Shown piece by piece: positions 37,656-46,194 of a stretch of DNA of 64,000 nt. Made by a program: the position numbers and the translations under genes. Below the pieces are notes generated by a model. It was not told the DNA's origin. It searched no databases and saw nothing but the letters and a program-made list of their open reading frames with translations. The DNA is from Paraburkholderia xenovorans LB400. Its GTDB lineage: Bacteria; Pseudomonadota; Gammaproteobacteria; Burkholderiales; Burkholderiaceae. Positions within the stretch are counted from its first letter, which is position 1. Each line of letters opens with the position of its first letter. Location: contig NC_007952.1 in the NCBI RefSeq assembly GCF_000013645.1, forward strand, positions 1,302,001-1,366,000, read 5' to 3'.

Positions 37656-38819
37656 TTACTTCGCGAGCACCAGCGTGTTCACGTCGTCCTGCACGTAGTA
37701 GAAACCGTCGCCTTCAGGCGTCATCGCGAGGCCGAACAGGTCGCCGTTGCCCGGGGGCGATTGCGCCTTGTCGGTGTCGATCCAGCGCGCGTAGATCTGC
37801 CTGCCGCTGGCGGGATCGATTTCGACGATCTGGCCGTTCAGCGCGTTGGTCACGAGCAGGTGGCCGTTGGGCGCGGTCACCATCGCGAGCGGCCGGTGCA
37901 GCAGACCGTCGGCGGTCAGTTGACGGCCGACGCCCGCGCTCGTGTCGCGCGTCATCGGTTCGTCGATTTCGGTGATGCGGTTGCCGATCGCGTCGGACAC
38001 ATACAGCAGCTTCTGATCGCCCGAGAGCGCGAGTCCGGTCGGGCCGACGAGGAACACGCCCTTGTCCGCCTGCGCGCCGAAGCCGCTGCCCACCACCGTT
38101 TCCTTCTTCACGACGGGCGGCTTGCCGGGCGGCACGTCGAGGTCCAGACGCAGCACGGTGGCCTGCTTGAACACCGGCGGATTGCCGTCCGCGCCGCCCA
38201 CGCCGAAGCCGGCCATGCTGACGAACAGCGTCGCGCTGGTGCCGTTGTCGACGACCGCCATGTTGCCCCACGGATCGTTGATGTTCGGGCTGGTGATCGT
38301 CGAGGCGACCTTGCCTTGCGGATCGATCACGATCAGGCAGCCGGCGCCTTTGGTGCCGGTGGTGCCGTCGTTGCTCGGCGTGCTGCCGACGATCACGTAG
38401 CCGGACTTCAGCATCGTCATCGCGGTCGACAGGCCGATGCCGCCGGGGCATTCCTTCAGGTCGCGCGGCACCGTGGCGAACACCGTCATCTCTTTGGTGT
38501 CCGGGTGATAGTTGATGATCGTGCTGCCGGTGCCCTGCAGGTTGGTCGAGTTGTTGAAGTTGCCGACCAGCACGTCGCCTTGCTTGACCGTGCCGGCCGT
38601 GACCGGCGCGACCACCACCGCGTACGGATTCTGGTCGCCGTTGCCGGGCACGGTGTTGATGAGCGTGGTGTGGTGCTTGACGGTTTCGAGGAAACCTTGC
38701 GGCTCGGCCAGCGCGCTGCCGGCCATCGCGAATGCGGCCGTGCCGAGCGCGACGGCAAACAGGGGCCTTGCGAGAGCCCGCGCGGCACGCGGAGAAAACT
38801 TGCGCGTGGGGTTGTTCAC
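37656..38819 (-). CDS. Periplasmic beta-propeller (NHL/SMP-30-like) protein in iron operon
   Basis: The 387-residue protein has a signal peptide (ARPLFAVALGTAAFAMAGSALA). Repeated blade-like segments follow, such as GPTGLALSGDQKLLYVSDAIGNRITEID, HRPLAMVTAPNGHLLVTNALNGQIVEIDPASGRQIYARW and NGDLFGLAMTPEGDGFYYVQDDVNTLVLA. These fit a six-bladed NHL/SMP-30 type propeller. The start is a GTG at 38819 with GGAGG eight bases upstream; earlier in-frame ATGs lack this. Function unknown, but its place between the porin and efeB genes suggests a periplasmic iron-handling role. Confidence 0.78.
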   Translation of the reverse strand: MNNPTRKFSPRAARALARPLFAVALGTAAFAMAGSALAEPQGFLETVKHHTTLINTVPGNGDQNPYAVVVAPVTAGTVKQGDVLVGNFNNSTNLQGTGSTIINYHPDTKEMTVFATVPRDLKECPGGIGLSTAMTMLKSGYVIVGSTPSNDGTTGTKGAGCLIVIDPQGKVASTITSPNINDPWGNMAVVDNGTSATLFVSMAGFGVGGADGNPPVFKQATVLRLDLDVPPGKPPVVKKETVVGSGFGAQADKGVFLVGPTGLALSGDQKLLYVSDAIGNRITEIDEPMTRDTSAGVGRQLTADGLLHRPLAMVTAPNGHLLVTNALNGQIVEIDPASGRQIYARWIDTDKAQSPPGNGDLFGLAMTPEGDGFYYVQDDVNTLVLAK

Positions 38820-38919
38820 GATTGAGCCTCCGTGCCTGCGCACAAAGCGGGGGTTGCGGTCATGATCGAAAGCATGGGATTCGATGGGTCGGTAGCGTGT
38901 GAATTGGGCGCGAGCGTCA

Positions 38920-40452
38920 TCAGAAATTGATGTTGGTCCGCAGGCCGATGACGAACGTGTTGCGCAGCGGCTGCGTCGGATCGTTCGGGTTCTGGCCGGC
39001 GCCGGCGTTGAACGTGTATTGCGCGTCGGCTTGCAGTTGCCACCACGGATTGACCTGATACTGATAGGTCGCCTCGAGCGTGGTTTCACTGGTGCGCACG
39101 CCGTATGGGCCGTTGCTGAATGCGCGGCTATCCAGATCGAGGCCGTTCACGTGGTTGCCGACCTTGATGTAGGTGAGCGCGAGACCCACGCTGTCGTTGT
39201 CGCGGCCGGCGAACGGCGCTTTCATCACCACGCCGAGGTTGGCGGCGAGGCTCACCAGGTTGCGGTCGCCGGGCGCGCCCATCACGCGCGCGAATACGCC
39301 GATGCTGCGCGGTTCGTCCGGGTCCGGACGCCAGATCATCTGGTCGGCCACCGCGTAGAAGCTGTAGTCGCCGTGATGATTCTGGGCGATGCCGCTGGTG
39401 GCCGGATTGGCGAGCGATAGGCCCGTGTTGTCGTAGCGTTGATCCGCGAAGCTGCCGTTGTTGTACCAGACACCGAGCTTGTAGGTGCCGGGCAAACCGC
39501 CGCCGCCCGCGCCGACCATTTCGCCGTCGGCCGGCTGGTTGATCGCGTACTGCAATTCGCCGATGAACAGTGTGCCGTTGTGCAGGTTGAAGTTGGTGCC
39601 GCTCTTGTTGTCCGGGTTGTTGCCGAGCGGATCGCCGTCGAATACGCCGGCCAGCGCGGTCAATGAAGGCGTGATCTGGCCGCGCACGCGCACGCCGAGG
39701 TCGGACAGCGGATAGGCCGGGCCGCCGGACGGCATGTCATACGAGGGCAGGGCGGGCCAGCCGAACATGGTGTTGACGAACAGCGCCGAATACGTGCTGG
39801 TGATGAATTCCTGGTCGATACTTTGCTGACCGATCTTCACGTCGATGCGCTTGTTCAGGAACGACTGCTGGTACCACAATTCCCACAGGCGGGTGGTGTC
39901 GTCCGCTTCGATGCCGCTCGCCGTGTTCAGCGTGCCGAGCTTGTTGGCGCTGAGATTGGCGCCGTGGATCTGCAAGGCGCTGACGTTGAACAGGCCTCCC
40001 GGCAGACCGAATGCCTTTTGCGTGTCCAGTTGCACGGTGCCGGTGGTCAAGCCGTCGTAGTCGGCGCCATGCGCGAGACCGCCGCGCAGGTTGGCGAGCA
40101 CTTCGCTGGTTTCGGTGAGCGTGAAGGTCACGCCGTATTTGCCGAGCCAGGGGCGCAGGCCGCCAATGTCGCCGAGCATCTGCTGTCGGTTCCAGAAGCC
40201 GGTCCACTGGTTCGTCTGGGTCGCCTGAATCTTCAGGTCGGCCTCGGGCGCTTCCGGTGTGGCGTCGGGATTGGCTTCGGCCATCGCCGCGCCGGCTGTC
40301 AGCGAAGCCCACGCGAACGCCGTGCAAAGCGCGGCGCGCCGCATGGAGGGCAGGCAGGCTAGCCGCGAACGGCGCGCCGCACTGGCACGCGGCACGGAAT
40401 CGCGAAACGGACGCGCTTCCATGCGGGGTCCGTTGAAATGGGCGAACTTCAT
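38920..40452 (-). CDS. OprB-family carbohydrate-selective porin
   Basis: The 510-residue outer-membrane protein has an export signal (long n-region, then ALCTAFAWASLTAGAAMAEA). OprB features are a WxGFWNRQQMLGDIGGLRPWLGKYGVTFTLTETSEVLANLRGG start, VKIGQQSIDQEFITSTYSALFVNTMFGWPALPS, and a final aromatic residue (GLRTNINF). OprB porins pass sugars, but this copy heads an iron operon, so the solute may instead be a sugar-acid or citrate-like iron chelate (inference). Start ATG 40452 has AAGGA upstream; ATG 40344 is an alternative. Confidence 0.87.
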   Translation of the reverse strand: MKFAHFNGPRMEARPFRDSVPRASAARRSRLACLPSMRRAALCTAFAWASLTAGAAMAEANPDATPEAPEADLKIQATQTNQWTGFWNRQQMLGDIGGLRPWLGKYGVTFTLTETSEVLANLRGGLAHGADYDGLTTGTVQLDTQKAFGLPGGLFNVSALQIHGANLSANKLGTLNTASGIEADDTTRLWELWYQQSFLNKRIDVKIGQQSIDQEFITSTYSALFVNTMFGWPALPSYDMPSGGPAYPLSDLGVRVRGQITPSLTALAGVFDGDPLGNNPDNKSGTNFNLHNGTLFIGELQYAINQPADGEMVGAGGGGLPGTYKLGVWYNNGSFADQRYDNTGLSLANPATSGIAQNHHGDYSFYAVADQMIWRPDPDEPRSIGVFARVMGAPGDRNLVSLAANLGVVMKAPFAGRDNDSVGLALTYIKVGNHVNGLDLDSRAFSNGPYGVRTSETTLEATYQYQVNPWWQLQADAQYTFNAGAGQNPNDPTQPLRNTFVIGLRTNINF

Positions 40453-40598
40453 CGAAATCCTTATTGGTGTTGTATCGACTGATTTGAATCATCGCGGCGC
40501 GTCGCCGCGTGCCCGCACGATTTTGCCGCTTCGGCTCGCGACACCAACTGCAGCAGATGGCGAGATCGTACGCACGCGTAATGGGCGCGTCAACACAA

Positions 40599-40615
40599 AT
40601 GAGAACGATTCGCAT
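40599..40615 (-). promoter_or_regulatory. Fur-box-like operator and -10 of the iron operon
   Basis: ATGAGAA CGA TTCGCAT is a 7-3-7 inverted repeat with one mismatch, resembling Fur boxes of Burkholderia and related bacteria. TAATAT on the minus strand (40618-40623) directly upstream could be the -10, placing the box over the transcription start about 145 bp before the porin gene. Confidence 0.6.
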
Positions 40616-40791
40616 CAATATTACTGACATATAACGTTGCTCTTTACGTACTGCTACTAAAGGCTATTTGCGCGTAATTTGCGGTGAATGTGATCGTAAT
40701 GAAATCGTATGGCTGTGGTCGTATCGAACGCGTGGCGGGGTGGGGTGTCGAACCCGCACACCTACCCGTAACGCCCATTCAGGAGATAGAT

Positions 40792-41475
40792 ATGAACAAA
40801 CGCATGGTGTTGATTTCGTTGCTGGCGAGCGGCGGTTTGCTGGTGAGCGGCGTTTCGAATGCGCAGCTGAATCTCAAGCAGTTCGGCATAGGCGGCGGTG
40901 ACAGTTCGGCGGGCGCCGGGGCGACGGCGTCGTCGGGCGGCGTGTCGCAGTTGTTGCAGACCTATGTGGGCGCGAACCAGCAGGTACTCAGCGGACAGTC
41001 GAGTCTCGCCTCCGCGATGGGGATGAGCAGCGCGGCGGGGCAGGCGCAACAGGCGGCGGGTTTGCTGAGCGGCGGCACGCCTTCGGTGAGTCAGTTGACC
41101 CAGGTCGGCAGCACGCAGCAGTCGCTATCGCAAACGCTGACCCAGGCCTTCGCGAGCCGGGCGAGCGGCACGGCATCGGCCACGCCGATCAATAAGGAGG
41201 CTTTTACTGACGGGCTGTCTTCGCTGGGTAAGGGCGTGAGCCAGTACTCGAGCCTGCAGTCGGGGCTCGGCAGTATCGGCCAGATGAGTCCGTCGTCGCT
41301 GTTGCAGGCGGGCATGAATCCGCAGACGGCGCAGAGCGCCTCGTACATCGCACAATCTGCGCCGGGCCAGTTGCAATCGTTGATGTCGACGCTGAGCTCG
41401 GCCGTGCAGTTCGCGTCGAGCCACGGCATCAGCGTGCCGTCCATTGCAACCTCGGCGTTAAAGGGCGGGCAGTAA
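40792..41475 (+). CDS. Secreted Ser/Gln/Gly-rich protein, unknown function
   Basis: The 227-residue product has a Sec signal peptide (MNKRMVLISLLASGGLLVSGVSNA, cleavage at residue 24). A low-complexity, mostly helical region follows, rich in S, Q, G, A and L with no cysteine. Patterns such as SLSSLGKGVSQYSSLQSGLGSIGQMSPSSLLQAGMNPQTAQSA suggest amphipathic helices. A good AGGAG ribosome site lies 6 nt upstream. It resembles small periplasmic proteins annotated as hypothetical in Burkholderiaceae; I cannot name a family with confidence. Confidence 0.7.
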   Translation: MNKRMVLISLLASGGLLVSGVSNAQLNLKQFGIGGGDSSAGAGATASSGGVSQLLQTYVGANQQVLSGQSSLASAMGMSSAAGQAQQAAGLLSGGTPSVSQLTQVGSTQQSLSQTLTQAFASRASGTASATPINKEAFTDGLSSLGKGVSQYSSLQSGLGSIGQMSPSSLLQAGMNPQTAQSASYIAQSAPGQLQSLMSTLSSAVQFASSHGISVPSIATSALKGGQ

Positions 41476-41655
41476 CACACGGCTTTGGAGATGAGCGCCG
41501 CCCTTGCACGGGTGGCGCCGGCCGGTGCTACGAAAGCAGGTAAGGACCGCGGCAGCGAGCCGGCCGCAAAAGCGGCTATGATCGATTCCCGAAACCGCAC
41601 GGTCGCACGGAACGGAACCGCGTGCGGCGCCCAACACCATACCGGAACCCTGCCG

Positions 41656-42492
41656 ATGTCTCACACAGTGAATCTGGAAAACTACTTCGCCCGCATAGGC
41701 TACGACGGTCCGCGCGCGGCAACGCTCGAAGTGCTTCACACGCTTCACCGCCTGCACCCGCGCGCGATCCCGTTCGAGAACCTGAACCCGTTCACGCGGC
41801 GTCCTGTGAAACTGGATCTCGACGCAGTGGAACGCAAACTCGTCACCGGGCGCCGCGGCGGCTACTGTTTCGAACAGAACGCGCTATTCGCCGACGTGCT
41901 GCTCCAGTTGGGCTTCGCGGTCACGCCATTGCTCGGGCGCGTGCTCTGGGGCCGCGAATCGGACGCGGTTCCGCCGCGCACGCATATGGTGTTGCGCATC
42001 GACCTGAACGACGAAGCCTGGATCGCCGACGTCGGCTTCGGCAGCGTGACGCTGACCGCGCCGCTGCGGCTGACCGCGGGCCTCGCGCAGCCCACCGAAC
42101 TCGGCACGTTCCGTCTTGCCGATGCATCGCGCGACGCACTCTTTCTGGAAGTGCAGGCGCGTGACGAAAGCTGGGCGCGGGTCTACCGCTTCGATCTGCA
42201 TCCGGTCGAGTGGATCGATTACGAAACCTCGAACTGGTACACGTCGACCTCGCCGGAAGCGATTTTTGCGAGCACCCTGATTGTGTGCCGCGTGTTGCCC
42301 GAAGCGCGGCTCGCGTTGCTCAACGATCAACTGAGCGAGCGCGCCGCGGACGGCCGGCTCATCAGCGAGCGGCAACTTCGCAGCGCCGCTGAACTTGCCG
42401 CGTGTCTGCGCGATCAGTTCGGCTTGAACACCGGCGAGTTCGACATCGCCGAGATATTCGAACGCGTGCGCACGCCGGTCACAACCGCGTAG
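41656..42492 (+). CDS. nat: Arylamine N-acetyltransferase
   Basis: The 278-residue enzyme transfers acetyl from acetyl-CoA to arylamines and hydrazines. The Cys-His-Asp triad is complete: C71 in RRGGYCFEQN, H110 in RTHMVLRI, D125 in WIADVGFGS. The N-terminal LENYFARIGYDGP and HPRAIPFENLNPF motifs are typical. Length matches bacterial NATs. Start ATG 41656 is the family start; longer in-frame extensions upstream are not credible. It is about 350 bp upstream of, and in the same direction as, the ABC importer operon, but a separate promoter lies between. Confidence 0.92.
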   Translation: MSHTVNLENYFARIGYDGPRAATLEVLHTLHRLHPRAIPFENLNPFTRRPVKLDLDAVERKLVTGRRGGYCFEQNALFADVLLQLGFAVTPLLGRVLWGRESDAVPPRTHMVLRIDLNDEAWIADVGFGSVTLTAPLRLTAGLAQPTELGTFRLADASRDALFLEVQARDESWARVYRFDLHPVEWIDYETSNWYTSTSPEAIFASTLIVCRVLPEARLALLNDQLSERAADGRLISERQLRSAAELAACLRDQFGLNTGEFDIAEIFERVRTPVTTA

Positions 42493-42600
42493 CAACGAAC
42501 GGTCATGGTCGCGCGCCTCATCTTCCAGGCAGTGGTCTGGCTGGTGGGCCGTATCGGGAGGCTGACGCCGCTCACGCGCCGGCTCATCACGCATCAACCT

Positions 42601-42608
42601 GTCTAGAC
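42601..42608. promoter_or_regulatory. HutC-type GntR operator, site 1
   Basis: GTCTAGAC is a perfect palindrome of the form GT-N-TA-N-AC, the known core recognised by HutC-subfamily GntR regulators. It lies about 240 bp upstream of the substrate-binding-protein gene whose operon encodes such a regulator. Confidence 0.5.
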
Positions 42609-42773
42609 AAAACAAGCTGCACTGGCCCATGCGACTACGCATGCCCATCACGCTGCACGCTTTGAAAACTCCCCGCTAACCCGCGTCGCACGGCATCGTC
42701 TAGGGGCTTACCCGATGATGCCGTCAATTTCCCACAAATTTTCTTGCGGCGACTTTTTGACTCATGCAGACTT

Positions 42774-42781
42774 GTCTATAC
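42774..42781. promoter_or_regulatory. HutC-type GntR operator, site 2 (overlaps promoter)
   Basis: GTCTATAC within TTGTCTATACAA (42772-42783) fits the GT-N-TA-N-AC core with flanking symmetric TT/AA. It overlaps the candidate -10 element, a position suited to repression. Confidence 0.65.
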
Positions 42782-42840
42782 AAATTAGGCAGCGATTAGA
42801 CATTCAGTTCGACAGTTTCCTCAATCAAAGGAGTTTGGAC

Positions 42841-43701
42841 GTGAAAGTGAAGCGCACGACGGCAGCAAAAGCATTGATCGGCGCCGTCATCGGCGCCGCG
42901 GCGATTTTCGCGGCACCGGTGCAGGCCAAAGACTGGAAGACGGTGACGATCGCGCTCGAAGGCGGCTACGCCCCGTGGAATCTGACCTTGCCGGGCGGCA
43001 AGCTGGGCGGCTTCGAACCTGAACTGGTCGCCAACCTGTGCGAGCGCATCAAGCTGCAATGCAACCTCGTGGCGCAAGATTGGGACGGCATGATTCCCGG
43101 TCTGCAAGCCGGCAAATTCGATGTCCTGATGGATGCGATCTCGATCACGCCGGAGCGTGAAAAGATCATCGCCTTCTCGAAGCCGTACGCCGCCACGCCC
43201 GCCACGTTCGCCGTAGCCGATGCGAAGATTCTGCCCAAAGCCGCGCCGGGCGCGGGCGTCGTCAAGCTGACCGGCGATCCGAAGACCGACCAGCCGACGG
43301 TCGACGCTTTGCGCAAGCAGTTGAAGGGCAAGACCATCGGCATTCAATCGGGCACCGTCTACACCAAATTCATCAATGACGGCTTCAAGGACATTGCCAC
43401 GATTCGCGTCTACAAGACCTCGCCCGAGCGCGATCTGGATCTGGCCAACGGCCGCATCGACGCTTCGTTCGACGACGTGACGTACTACGCCGCCAACATC
43501 GACAAGAAAGAAACCGCGTCGATCGTGATGGCCGGCCCGAAGATCGGCGGCCCGATCTGGGGTCCGGGCGAAGGTCTGGCATTCCGCAAGCAGGACGCCG
43601 ATCTGAAAGCGAAGTTCGACACCGCGATCAACGCCGCGCTCGCCGACGGCACCGTCAAGAAGCTCTCCAACAAGTGGTTCAAGACCGACGTCACGCCTTG
43701 A
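42841..43701 (+). CDS. Polar amino acid ABC transporter substrate-binding protein (HisJ/LAO/nopaline type)
   Basis: The 286-residue periplasmic protein has a signal peptide (residues 1-28, ...AAPVQA). The mature sequence has the family-3 solute-binding pattern: IALEGGYAPWNLTLPGGKLGGFEPELVANLC, WDGMIPGLQAGKFDVLMDAISITPEREKIIAFSKPY, KTIGIQSGTVYTKFINDGF, and LANGRIDASFDDVTYYAA. The Asp and Arg that clamp the amino-acid backbone are in place (ITPEREK), so an alpha-amino-acid or betaine-like ligand is likely. The start is GTG with AAGGAG upstream. First gene of the left operon. Confidence 0.9.
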   Translation: MKVKRTTAAKALIGAVIGAAAIFAAPVQAKDWKTVTIALEGGYAPWNLTLPGGKLGGFEPELVANLCERIKLQCNLVAQDWDGMIPGLQAGKFDVLMDAISITPEREKIIAFSKPYAATPATFAVADAKILPKAAPGAGVVKLTGDPKTDQPTVDALRKQLKGKTIGIQSGTVYTKFINDGFKDIATIRVYKTSPERDLDLANGRIDASFDDVTYYAANIDKKETASIVMAGPKIGGPIWGPGEGLAFRKQDADLKAKFDTAINAALADGTVKKLSNKWFKTDVTP

Positions 43702-43837
43702 TTGAGCGGGCGCCCGCGGGCCGCTCGCTTCGCGCGCGCGGCAAAACCTGCGGGCAGCCCGGCGTTTTCCTGAGCGTGTCGGAGGATGCGGCGCGCGCCG
43801 GCCGGTTCGATCCGCCGTCATGGATGAGAGGTAGAAA

Positions 43838-44560
43838 ATGGCTCTGATACAGATGCTCGGCTTCGGGCCGGAAGGCTGGGGCGGCGTGTTGCTGCTCGCG
43901 GCGTTGATGACGGTCGCGCTCACGCTCGCGGCGCTCGCGGTCGGCGCCGTGTTCGGCGCGCTGGTGGCGGCGGCCAAGCTGTCGCGCTTGCGTACGTTGC
44001 GCGTGATCGGCGATATCTACACCACGGTGTTTCGTGGCGTGCCTGAACTGCTCGTCATCTATCTGTTCTATTTCGGTGGCTCGACGCTCGTCACGAACGT
44101 CGGCCAGTGGTTCGGCGCGGAAGGTTTCGTCGGCGTGCCGCCGTTCGTGATCGGCGCGCTGGCCGTGGGCATGATTTCGGGCGCCTATCAGGCCGAGGTG
44201 TACCGCTCGGCGGTGCTGGCGGTGTCGCGCGGCGAACTCGAAGCCGCGCGCGCGATCGGCATGCCGACGCTGACGATGGCGCGCCGCATCCTGATTCCGC
44301 AAGTGCTGCGGTTCGCGTTGCCCGGCATCGGCAATGTCTGGCAACTGAGCCTGAAGGACTCGGCGCTGATCTCCGTGACGGGGCTCGCCGAATTGCTGCG
44401 CACGAGCCAGGTGGCGGCGGGCTCCACGCATCAATACTTCACGTTCTTCGTGGTGGGCGGCGCGCTTTATCTGCTCATGACCAGCATCTCGAACCGCGTC
44501 TTCAATCGCGCCGAAGCGCGCGTGGGCCGGTCCTTCAAGCGCAACTTCGCGCGTAACTGA
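43838..44560 (+). CDS. Polar amino acid ABC transporter permease (HisQ-like)
   Basis: The 240-residue permease has five to six membrane helices and the family EAA loop ELEAARAIGMPTLTMARRILIPQVLRFALPGIGNVW. It is the HisQ/OccQ type (TTVFRGVPELLVIYLFYFGG) and forms a heterodimer with the next gene product. A GAGAGG ribosome site precedes ATG 43838. The 136-nt gap from the binding-protein gene contains no obvious terminator. Confidence 0.9.
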   Translation: MALIQMLGFGPEGWGGVLLLAALMTVALTLAALAVGAVFGALVAAAKLSRLRTLRVIGDIYTTVFRGVPELLVIYLFYFGGSTLVTNVGQWFGAEGFVGVPPFVIGALAVGMISGAYQAEVYRSAVLAVSRGELEAARAIGMPTLTMARRILIPQVLRFALPGIGNVWQLSLKDSALISVTGLAELLRTSQVAAGSTHQYFTFFVVGGALYLLMTSISNRVFNRAEARVGRSFKRNFARN

Positions 44561-44574
44561 CGAGGGCGCCCACC

Positions 44575-45330
44575 ATGCATTTCGACTTCGACTTCCTGTT
44601 CGACACGCTCAAGCAACTGCTCGCGGCCGTGCCGACCACGCTCGGCCTGTTCTTCTGCTCGCTGATTCTCGGCGGCCTGCTCTCGCTCGTGATCGTCACG
44701 ATGCGTGTGTCGCCGCACTGGCTGCCGAACCGCTTCGCGCGCGCTTATATCCTCGTGTTTCGCGGCTCGCCGCTGCTGATCCAGATGTTCCTCGTCTACT
44801 ACGGCATGGGTCAGTTCGGCGTGATCCGCGAGAGCTTCCTGTGGCCGGTGCTGCGCGAGCCTTATATGTGCGCGGTGTTGTCGCTCGCGCTATGCACGGC
44901 CGGCTATACCGCCGAGATCATTCGCGGCGGCTTGATGGCCGTGCCGGTCGGCCAGATCGAGGCCGGTTATTCGATCGGCCTGTCGGGTTTCGCGCTGCTG
45001 CGCCGCGTGATCGGTCCGATCGCGTTGCGCCAGTGCTTACCCGCGTATTCGACCGAAGCCGTGCTGCTCGTCAAATCCACCGCGCTCGCGAGTCTCGTCA
45101 CCGTGTGGGAAGTGACCGGCGTCGCGCAGCAGATCATCCAGCAAACCTACCGCACGACGGAGGTTTTCATCTGCGCCGCGCTGATCTATCTGTTCCTGAA
45201 TTTCGTGATCGTGCGCCTGCTGGGCCTGCTCGAAACGCGTCTGTCGCGCCACCTGCGCGCGGCACGCCCGCAGGCCGCGGCGAGCCGCCCGGTTTCCACC
45301 ACCACCGAAGCACGTCGCGCCGCGCCCTAA
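44575..45330 (+). CDS. Polar amino acid ABC transporter permease (HisM-like)
   Basis: The 251-residue partner permease has the HisM/OccM pattern: FDFDFLFDTLKQLLAAVPTTLGLFF at the start, YILVFRGSPLLIQMFLVYYGMGQF, and the EAA loop QIEAGYSIGLSGFALLRRVIGPIALRQCLPAYSTEAV. Fourteen nt separate it from the upstream permease. It ends in a basic, Ala-rich cytoplasmic tail. Confidence 0.9.
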   Translation: MHFDFDFLFDTLKQLLAAVPTTLGLFFCSLILGGLLSLVIVTMRVSPHWLPNRFARAYILVFRGSPLLIQMFLVYYGMGQFGVIRESFLWPVLREPYMCAVLSLALCTAGYTAEIIRGGLMAVPVGQIEAGYSIGLSGFALLRRVIGPIALRQCLPAYSTEAVLLVKSTALASLVTVWEVTGVAQQIIQQTYRTTEVFICAALIYLFLNFVIVRLLGLLETRLSRHLRAARPQAAASRPVSTTTEARRAAP

Positions 45331-45364
45331 CGGCCGCCCATCCTGGATGAATCTGGAGACTCCC

Positions 45365-46156
45365 ATGAACGCTACGGCACCCGTTGCACTGTCGGTCAAG
45401 AATATTCACAAATCGTTCGGCGATCACCACGTGCTCAAAGGCATTTCGCTCGACGCCCACCAGGGCGACGTGATCTCGATTCTCGGCGCGAGCGGTTCCG
45501 GCAAGAGCACCTTCCTGCGCTGTCTGAATCTGCTCGAAACGCCGGATGACGGCTCGGTCGCGCTGGCCGGCGAAGAGTTGAAAATGAAGCGCCGCGGCGA
45601 CGGCAGGCTGCAACCGAGCGACCGCCGCCAGGTGGACCGGGTGCGCTCGCAACTCGGCATGGTGTTCCAGAACTTCAACCTCTGGTCGCATATGACGGTG
45701 CTGGAAAATCTGATCGAAGGGCCGATGCGCGTGCAGAAGCGCAGCCGCGCCGAGTCGGTGGAAGAAGCCGAGGCGCTGCTCGCGAAAGTCGGCCTTGCGG
45801 AAAAGCGCGGCCACTATCCGGCGCATCTGTCGGGTGGGCAGCAGCAGCGCGTGGCGATTGCGCGCGCGTTGGCAATGCATCCGAAAGTCATGCTGTTCGA
45901 CGAACCGACCTCCGCGCTCGACCCCGAACTGGTGGGCGAAGTGCTGCGCGTGATGCGCTCGCTGGCCGAAGAGGGCCGCACCATGCTGGTCGTCACGCAC
46001 GAGATGGGTTTCGCGCGCCACGTGTCCAATCGCGTGATGTTCCTGCATCAGGGGCAAGTGGAAGCCGACGGCACGCCCGACGAAGTATTCGTCGAAAGCA
46101 AGTCGGATCGCTTCCGGCAGTTCGTATCGAGCCATCAGGACCGCACCACCAACTGA
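45365..46156 (+). CDS. Polar amino acid ABC transporter ATP-binding protein (HisP-like)
   Basis: The 263-residue ATPase carries Walker A GASGSGKST, signature LSGGQQQRVAIARAL, Walker B VMLFDEPTSALDPE and H-loop VVTHEMGFARHVSNRVMFLHQG. This full HisP/OccP-type sequence includes a RRQVDRVRSQLGMVFQNFNLWSHMTVLENL Q-loop region. ATG 45365 with GGAG upstream was preferred over the ATG at 45347. It completes a three-component importer (with the two permeases and binding protein). Confidence 0.92.
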   Translation: MNATAPVALSVKNIHKSFGDHHVLKGISLDAHQGDVISILGASGSGKSTFLRCLNLLETPDDGSVALAGEELKMKRRGDGRLQPSDRRQVDRVRSQLGMVFQNFNLWSHMTVLENLIEGPMRVQKRSRAESVEEAEALLAKVGLAEKRGHYPAHLSGGQQQRVAIARALAMHPKVMLFDEPTSALDPELVGEVLRVMRSLAEEGRTMLVVTHEMGFARHVSNRVMFLHQGQVEADGTPDEVFVESKSDRFRQFVSSHQDRTTN

Positions 46157-46194
46157 TCAGCATCACCAGGTAATTGACCAACCAGAGCACTGAC

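Larger units (their letters stand above)
42493..42840 (+). promoter_or_regulatory. Regulatory region of the left ABC importer/lyase operon
   Basis: This 348-bp gap has no credible gene. It contains two HutC-type operators (42601-42608, 42774-42781). TTGACT (42757-42762) followed after 16 bp by TACAAA (42779-42784) is a likely promoter overlapped by the second operator. AAGGAG (42828-42833) serves the GTG start at 42841. Confidence 0.6.

Noticed and set aside
42505..42606. Possible 33-residue hydrophobic peptide (MVARLIFQAVVWLVGRIGRLT...)
   Set aside because: It has one plausible membrane helix but no ribosome site, and its stop falls on a putative operator; too little support.
46174..46194. 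TTG start seven codons upstream of the lyase-like gene
   Set aside because: No ribosome site suits it better than the ATG at 46195, and the added residues are not conserved-looking.
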